A stretch of 8,674 bases of DNA from Candidatus Omnitrophota bacterium (lineage in GTDB: Bacteria; Omnitrophota; 4484-213), in contig DAOWIN010000031.1 of assembly GCA_030640885.1 (NCBI GenBank), forward strand, positions 1-8,674. The letters run 5' to 3'. How positions within the stretch are numbered: the first letter of the stretch is position 1; each line of letters begins with the position of its first letter. The translations under genes and the position numbers were made by a program. Of the stretch, positions 6,101-8,674 are shown in pieces. Under the pieces are notes generated by a model that saw only the letters and a program-made list of their open reading frames with translations, was not told where the DNA came from and did not search any database.

Positions 6101-8672
6101 TGTAATTTTCTTTGCCCGTGTAATAAGCCACATTGTTTATGGTCGCTTTTACAGATTTGCCATTTTTGTCAATTGGCACACCTTTTTTATCTAATAAATA
6201 ACCCTGAGCATTAACTCTATTGCCGATAACTATACCTGTGCTTGCATCCAATTCCGGGATAATAATCCAAATGCTGCTAAGATCTTTTTTAAGCTCTGGC
6301 GATAGTTTTTCTTGACGCACTACCTCCATCATTTTTGTCAACCTCTCCTGCCCGGTTACAATTCTTCCTTCTTGCTTTGCCTTTTTCTCTATCGCCACTA
6401 ATTCAGCATTTATTTTATCTACTATCCTTCTCCCTGTTCCTTTCCTTCCCCCTGTTCCTCTCCTTGCTCTTCCAGCTTTTTCTAAAATCAGATTCCTGAA
6501 TGCGATTTCCATATCATAATAGGCATTTTCACCTTTTCTTTCAATAACCGCATCAATAACACCGCCGCTTTTTTGCATTTTCCAAACTTTTTCGGCAACA
6601 GCGACATGGGTGGATTTCCCTTCGTAAAGCATAACATCTGTGCGGGCATCTGCGATTATTTTCCCAGCATCAGTACTGCTAATTACGCGCACATTTGTTA
6701 CACCATAGATAGAACGAGCAACCTTTTCCGCCTCTAAAATAGTCCCTGAACCTCCGGCATGCAACAGTTTCTTGCCGCGGCCTTGGCTGAATACCTGCGA
6801 AATAGTGGCGCTATAACCGGAAGTGGTTAATTCTAATTTTCCCGGTTTTCCGGCCTCTATCCATGCTATTGTCAGATAAGCCGAACTTTGATCCTTAGAA
6901 TTGCTTACCGTATCTTTCCATAATTTGACAAAAGGGCCGCCTTCGTGAAAACTTATCTGTTCTGTTTTTACATCAAGCATTGCCCGCAAGGCATTACTAA
7001 CCTCGGAAGCGGTGAACTTTTCTCCCTTAAACTTCTTTCCTGTAACATAAGATAGCAAACGGGCGTCTAATACTCCTTTCTCCGAAAAGAGTTTATTCAT
7101 CCTCAAATGGGAATTTTCACCCATATGACCGTTTTTCTTTGCCCAAGTATAAATCTCCCCACTCAATCTTTCCATCCTTTGCACATATCTTGCTTGAACT
7201 TCCTGAGGTATGCCCTCAATAAACATCTCTCTTGCCATTGCCGCAACATCACATTCATCCACAACCCTAATATTTATACGCTTAAAAGCATCTGCCAATT
7301 GCAGATGACTTAATGTTTCCCTTTGCAAATGCCCGCGGCTATGCACATCATAGATTATTACCTTATTCCCATCTTCATTAATTTTAGCTGTCAAACCGAC
7401 AATATCTTTATTCCCTTTCTCGCTATAAAATTTACTGCTGTCCACAATTTCAAACCCTAAAAACTTGGCTAACCTATAATAATCTCCGTCTTTTTTAACA
7501 AACTGCCCTATTTCACCCTCTTTTGCCACAAAAAATTCTGCATTTAATTTTTCTCCTTTCTTGGCTAATTCAACCCTGCGTTCGCCGAAAACAAACATAT
7601 AGGCGAATGATTTGCCGCCTTTGGCTTCTAAACTCGCAATCTCTCCTAACATATTAGAGCGAATCATTGTGAACTGTTCTTTCCATTGTTCCATTTTAAA
7701 ATCAAAATTTCCCTCTGAAATTCTCAATTCGTAAAGATGCCGCATTAAAAATTGGGATAAAAGTTCAACTTCAGCAGTAGTTAATTTTTCAAACCTGCGT
7801 CCAAAAACCTGTTCACTCAATCTATCGGTAAAAGCAGATTCCTTTGCTCCAACATCTATTCTGGTTATCCCCTTTGCATCTTTTTTTGTTTTTAAACCTA
7901 AATCCTTGCTTGCTTGCTCCATTGCCTTGTTAAATTTAGATTCGTATTTTTCATAGACGCTATTGTGCTTAGCAAACAACTCTGCTTCATTAGCCCCCCA
8001 TTGTTTGTTTCCTTTTTTTAGAGACAAATATTCTGAATAAGATTCTAATTCTTTATAATATGATTCGGCTAAATCTAAAAGGGCACTTTTGAACTGCCGC
8101 TTTTTACTGTTCTTTTCTGTTGTTTTAACTTCTTGTTTTAACAATACAATATCAGTTTTTAATTGCGCCGAGCGCTCTACTATCCTTTCCATCTGCTCAA
8201 CAACAAATGTTTTTTCGCCTATTTCACTTATTTTTTCGCTGTCCTTTTTCCCTGCTTCTCGGGTCAAACGAATGGTTTTCTTCATTCTTGCAATGTGTAT
8301 CTCTAATTCTTTAACCGCTGCATCTCTTTGATCCTTTTCTAAGTTTTTATTGGCTTTTGTTTCTTTTATTTCTTGCCGTAAATTACTGATCACATTTTCA
8401 CAAACGTTCACTCTTTCGGTAATAAGTTCATTGCTCCTTTGTTTCGCTATTTGATTGTATGCCTTATTTGCCTTTCTTAACTGGAAATAAGAACCCAATT
8501 TTCCCAATAATCCCTTGTTTGCATAATCACGCCTTGCCTCGGCAACCCTAAGTTTTGCTTTACTAAACTGCGTATCTAATATGTTCCTATTTTTTACTTC
8601 GTTAATTTCATCTGCATTGTAGGAAACTTTACTAACCAAATCTTTTGTTGTTTGCCCTGCTTGTTTTGATTT
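3..8672 (-). CDS. Giant multidomain membrane protein (internal fragment, open at both ends): SecA-like ATPase, membrane segments, GH-A glycosidase
   Basis: One reading frame stays open across the entire window: none of the 2,890 codons is a stop, and the translated text reads as ordinary protein throughout. Domains in order are a Lys/Glu-rich helical region (1-210), a divergent SecA DEAD motor (about 275-935), a long helical region, two hydrophobic clusters (1553-1645 and 2086-2328) around a soluble region with an HEIGE motif, a glycosidase TIM barrel (2474-2774), a Pro/Thr linker and the start of another domain. No start site can be chosen because the N-terminus lies to the right of the window; the stop lies to the left. 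Giant proteins of Candidatus Omnitrophota are known to combine divergent SecA domains, many transmembrane segments and carbohydrate-active domains, so I infer a member of that class, perhaps used in attacking other cells or polysaccharide. The open frame is certain; the role and host phylum are inferences. The full length is unknown but must exceed 2,890 residues. Confidence 0.96.
183..347 (-). other. Pro/Thr/Glu-rich linker (residues 2776-2830)
   Basis: About 55 residues made almost entirely of Pro, Thr, Glu, Val, Ser and Ile in PTPEPTSTP-like units (IPTPEPTSTPVETPTVLPTS and further). Linkers of this type connect catalytic and binding modules in secreted carbohydrate-active enzymes, and are often extended and sometimes O-glycosylated. 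Its place directly after the glycosidase barrel supports an extracytoplasmic location for this end of the protein. Confidence 0.85.
255..326. repeat. In-phase direct repeat within the Pro/Thr linker
   Basis: The 12-mer ttcaggggttgg occurs at 255-266 and 315-326, exactly 60 bp (20 codons) apart, and encodes the PTPEE/PTPEP units. This fits growth of the linker by duplication of short units; other copies have drifted. Confidence 0.55.
351..1253 (-). other. Domain: clan GH-A glycoside hydrolase TIM barrel, GH2/GH5-like (residues 2474-2774)
   Basis: About 300 residues, the normal size of a GH-A barrel. VEGRQLLVNEEPYQIRGVAWSP is the typical entry strand of GH2-type barrels (own-substrate strand, then rGv). 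LMREMGINTVRTYYP carries the conserved Arg (about 2528) and is followed by LDALDAAGIKVIIGIP. HPAILMWELGNEYNY has the Asn-Glu pair with the proposed acid/base Glu2591 (positions 900-902). WGMNVYRWN fits the sixth strand. KPMYFSESGADS has the proposed nucleophile Glu2679 (636-638). FMAWNDEPW supplies the eighth-strand Trp, and DRWGFVDVNRQPKAVYNEF is the usual closing segment. The retaining mechanism with two Glu follows from clan membership. The substrate cannot be read from the sequence; beta-linked polysaccharide or glycoconjugate is likely. It lacks the usual GH2 sugar-binding beta-sandwich domains before it, so a GH5- or GH72-like assignment is also possible. Confidence 0.85.
1254..1682 (-). 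other. Juxtamembrane stretch and flexible linker (residues 2331-2473)
   Basis: After the last membrane segment comes Gly/Val/Pro-rich sequence (LPVVGGFVGPIAQTIEEVVYG), then helical acidic sequence (KEAAELNELFKHNPEAARDRLNEYD) and a Gly/Asp/Ser linker, GSGGGDGDDISSS, at about 2431-2443. A small Ala/Thr-rich part follows (VFGATTAATSAEES) and leads to the first strand of the glycosidase. It would serve as a spacer holding the enzyme away from the membrane. No domain was recognised. Confidence 0.5.
1689..2417 (-). other. Membrane cluster 2, about five to six hydrophobic segments (residues 2086-2328)
   Basis: Likely membrane passes are 2086-2103 (KIALIIAGLFAVPYLGY), perhaps 2126-2144 (LVPVIDILTLKVLYTYFF, weak), 2195-2215 (GIISKIVLFNLILVAGAH), 2219-2240 (LIIIAVGAIIQGALFALIP), 2254-2277 (ADIAVSVGSLLSAYILISVL) and 2308-2328 (NNLLAVPPMLLIS and on). 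Between the second and third lies an amphipathic, Arg-rich stretch (RRYLIYPQREELERIARGE). The basic loop QTYRQLRAKG at about 2278-2287 points to the cytoplasm, which would put the end of the last segment, and so the glycosidase after it, outside. The segment count is by eye and could be off by one, which would change the topology. Confidence 0.75.
2418..3062 (-). other. Charged helical region before membrane cluster 2 (residues 1871-2085)
   Basis: Residues about 1908-2068 are dense in Glu and Lys with heptad-like hydrophobics (FEIKRQLENLKEKIDILLN, FSEEIREICNKIIEQ, LEQVRWLKEND), so a coiled coil or helical bundle is likely. The start of the region (KVGDLTPYFFNGFGNRLKMFPAH, roughly 1883-1906) is more globular. 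The end is a short low-complexity linker, GKATAQPTSTVQ, just before the first hydrophobic segment of the second cluster. No family was recognised. Confidence 0.45.
3063..3365 (-). other. Soluble module with an LLHEIGEYL motif (residues 1770-1870)
   Basis: FDVLINDLFGYSSAEDN leads into NNPIALLHEIGEYLIDAKL and then a mixed strand/helix stretch ending HYLLRALQREMF. HEIGE (residues 1806-1810, positions 3243-3257) matches the first half of the zincin motif HExxH but has Glu where the second His is expected. The sequence around it looks like a conserved folded unit rather than linker. It could be a diverged, probably inactive metalloprotease-like helix, or a helix that resembles one by chance. No third metal ligand can be assigned. 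Confidence 0.45.
3693..3725. repeat. In-frame repeat patch encoding KLQASGFRLQA
   Basis: AGCCTGAAG occurs at 3693-3701 and 3707-3715, and the heptamer gaagctt is in tandem at 3712-3725, giving two AAGCTT palindromes. The minus-strand frame reads KLQASGFRLQA, directly after membrane cluster 1. Such CTGAAG/GCTTGAAGC arrays look like intergenic dispersed repeats and the protein text they produce is unlike its surroundings, so I infer insertion of a repeat into the gene without breaking the frame. Confidence 0.55.
3738..4016 (-). other. Membrane cluster 1, about four hydrophobic segments (residues 1553-1645)
   Basis: Hydrophobic segments lie at about 1553-1572 (VNLLAAMGVIGLTGAIIL), 1573-1599 (GIIGVSTLLLGGFGL and on), and 1611-1645, which is long enough for two passes (GVLAYALLLAPALFVPAVWI, then PTIVLFLLPSVV). 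The short polar loop GENKISTLYTS (about 1600-1610) separates the pairs. Lys/Arg-rich sequence follows the last segment, which suggests by the positive-inside rule that this end is cytoplasmic. A further short hydrophobic run (PVAALTLVLGNWL, 1673-1685) may be membrane-associated. Confidence 0.8.
4023..5867 (-). other. Helical region of unknown function (residues about 936-1550)
   Basis: About 615 residues between the motor and the first membrane cluster, dominated by Ala, Glu, Lys, Leu and Gln and predicted by eye to be mainly helical. The first part (to about 1110) is basic and could be a diverged equivalent of the SecA helical scaffold, but I cannot align it. Residues about 1232-1290 are rich in Gln, Ser and Thr (SQITSQTIQTK, then RFKQFFQNFIQ) and look flexible. 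Residues about 1340-1530 are Ala-rich helices (ELKAGVMVMEEIM; DKKLALAETKQLL). No signal peptide, metal site or enzyme motif was seen. Confidence 0.5.
5937..5960 (-). other. SF2 helicase motif VI (QALARAIR, residues 905-912)
   Basis: QALARAIR corresponds to QLRGRSGR in SecA. The Gln and the two Arg that contact the nucleotide phosphates are kept (Arg909 and Arg912), while the Gly residues are replaced by Ala and Ile. It is followed by TARVVVV, a hydrophobic strand like the SRFYLSLED strand in SecA. The preceding FFAEEMTSGEAG is an acidic loop in the place of the SecA hviGTErhes segment. Confidence 0.65.
6424..6478 (-). other. Arg/Gly-rich basic insertion inside the SecA-like lobe (residues 732-749)
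   Basis: Between the KMQKSG helix of the second motor lobe (residues 698-703) and the helix beginning VDKINAELVAIEK lies KAGRARRGTGGRKGTGRR, composed almost only of Arg, Gly, Lys, Thr and Ala. The plus strand is nearly pure pyrimidine here, so the coding strand is a polypurine run. The composition differs sharply from the Glu/Lys/Ile-rich sequence on both sides. It looks like an unstructured, positively charged loop that arose from a simple repeat. Confidence 0.6.
6432..6459. repeat. Short direct repeat, CCCTGTTCCT twice, 18-bp period
   Basis: The 10-mer ccctgttcct occurs at 6432-6441 and again at 6450-6459, with pyrimidine-only sequence between. The 18-bp offset is six codons, so the repeat is in phase and shows in the protein as two GTG(R)-type units. 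It is the DNA basis of the Arg/Gly-rich insertion. Confidence 0.7.
6741..6761 (-). other. SecA GMTGT-equivalent segment (HAGGSGT, residues 638-644)
   Basis: In SecA the second nucleotide-binding lobe starts after an ASIT.QnyFr.Y.kL.GMTGTA segment. Here SATISQVFSQGRGKKLL precedes HAGGSGT, followed by an acidic helix and SIYG, then VRVIS and ARTDVMLY, matching the SecA iY...VVVIPTN and RkD.pDliY elements in order and spacing. AGGSGT could be mistaken for a P-loop, but position in the domain argues against that. Confidence 0.7.
7248..7259 (-). other. SecA motif II / DEAD box (DECD, residues 472-475)
   Basis: The sequence RVVDECDVAAMAREMFIEG reads in parallel with SecA [21 protein letters not shown]. 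The magnesium- and water-coordinating Asp and Glu are kept, as is the third acidic position. The distance from the Walker Lys, about 118 residues, is of the order seen in SecA. Confidence 0.8.
7608..7622 (-). other. SecA motif I / Walker A (KGGKS, residues 351-355)
   Basis: The stretch LEAKGGKSF takes the place of the SecA MKTGEGKTL phosphate-binding loop. The GK[ST] core is kept, with the catalytic Lys at residue 354, while the first Gly of the usual Walker A is replaced (AKGGKS for TGEGKT). Upstream, QFTMIRSNMLGEIAS mirrors the PFDVQLIGG...GKIAE lead-in of SecA. Confidence 0.75.
8043..8672 (-). other. Domain region: charged helical, probable coiled coil (residues 1-210)
   Basis: This first part of the fragment is rich in Lys, Glu, Gln, Arg and Ala with almost no Pro or Gly, and has regularly spaced Leu, Ile and Val, for example around residues 95-190 (LRQEIKETK, VKELEIHIARM, IVLLKQEVKTTEK). 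This is what a long amphipathic helix or coiled coil looks like. No enzyme motif is visible. Directly in front of a SecA-type motor it could be a spacer or an oligomerisation stalk. It probably continues further toward the N-terminus beyond the window edge. Residues 211-275 (with YEKYESKFNKAMEQ) continue the helical character up to the motor. Confidence 0.6.
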
Positions 8673-8674
8673 TG

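Larger units (their letters stand above)
5868..7850 (-). other. Domain: divergent SecA-type DEAD/helicase motor (residues about 275-935)
   Basis: SecA is the cytoplasmic ATPase that pushes preproteins through SecYEG. The SecA order of motifs is readable here. A GEIASLEAKGGKS stretch (343-355) corresponds to the IAEMKTGEGKT Walker A region. YYRLAKFLGFEIV (about 398-410) corresponds to the LYEFLGLTV segment. VIIYDVHSRGHLQRE (438-452) matches the YGTNNEFGFDYLRD segment. VVDECDVAAMAREMFIEG (470-487) corresponds to the IVDEVDS box and the strand after it. SEVSNALRAM (556-565) matches the nALRA stretch. SATISQVFSQ followed by KKLLHAGGSGT and SIYG corresponds to the ASIT.QnyF...GMTGT...iY segment. 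IVLTSERTLRALDW (858-871) lies where motif V should be, and QALARAIR (905-912) reads as motif VI. Catalytic Lys, Asp-Glu and both motif VI Arg are present, so ATPase activity is plausible. I do not recognise the SecA C-terminal zinc tail or a clear helical scaffold domain. The match is from memory of the family, not from a computed alignment. Confidence 0.8.

Noticed and set aside
5845..6105. Plus-strand open frame opposite motif VI of the SecA-like domain
   Set aside because: The minus strand here carries recognisable helicase motifs, so the plus frame is a shadow.
6741..6761. AGGSGT as a second Walker A loop
   Set aside because: It lacks the catalytic Lys and lies where SecA has its GMTGT segment; the Walker A loop is KGGKS at residues 351-355.

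Overview
The whole window is the inside of one giant protein-coding gene on the minus strand. I translated the frame whose codons lie on plus-strand triplets starting at positions divisible by 3. It runs from 8672 down to 3, 2,890 codons, with no stop, and it leaves the window open at both ends, so neither the start codon nor the stop codon is visible. Residue numbers below count along this fragment: residue n occupies plus positions 8673-3n to 8675-3n. No other gene, RNA gene, promoter, terminator or intergenic gap can be supported.

Layout in protein order, right to left in the window: (1) residues 1-210, a Lys/Glu-rich helical, probably coiled-coil stretch; (2) residues about 275-935, a strongly diverged but recognisable SecA-type DEAD ATPase with Walker A (KGGKS), a DECD box, an ALRA segment, an equivalent of the SecA GMTGT segment, and a QxxxRxxR motif VI; (3) residues about 936-1550, helical, Gln-rich in part, with no recognised domain; (4) residues 1553-1645, a first hydrophobic membrane cluster; (5) residues 1646-2085, a soluble region with an LLHEIGEYL motif and a highly charged helical part; (6) residues 2086-2328, a second membrane cluster; (7) residues 2331-2473, a juxtamembrane stretch and Gly/Asp/Ser linker; (8) residues 2474-2774, a clan GH-A (GH2/GH5-like) glycoside hydrolase TIM barrel with both catalytic glutamates in place; (9) residues 2776-2830, a Pro/Thr/Glu linker of secreted-enzyme type; (10) residues 2831-2890, the start of an unidentified domain that continues past position 3.

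The source is most likely an uncultivated bacterium, and Candidatus Omnitrophota is my best guess. Published work on giant bacterial genes reports that they are most common in that phylum and typically combine many transmembrane segments, divergent SecA DEAD helicase domains and carbohydrate-degrading or attachment domains, with a proposed role in predation. The window shows that combination, but the phylum is an inference, not read from a marker gene. The working model is a membrane-anchored polypeptide carrying its own SecA-like motor on the cytoplasmic side and a glycosidase on a flexible stalk outside.

At smaller scale, two DNA-repeat-like patches (3693-3725 and about 6424-6478) sit in frame inside the gene, and a 60-bp-spaced repeat lies in the Pro/Thr linker.
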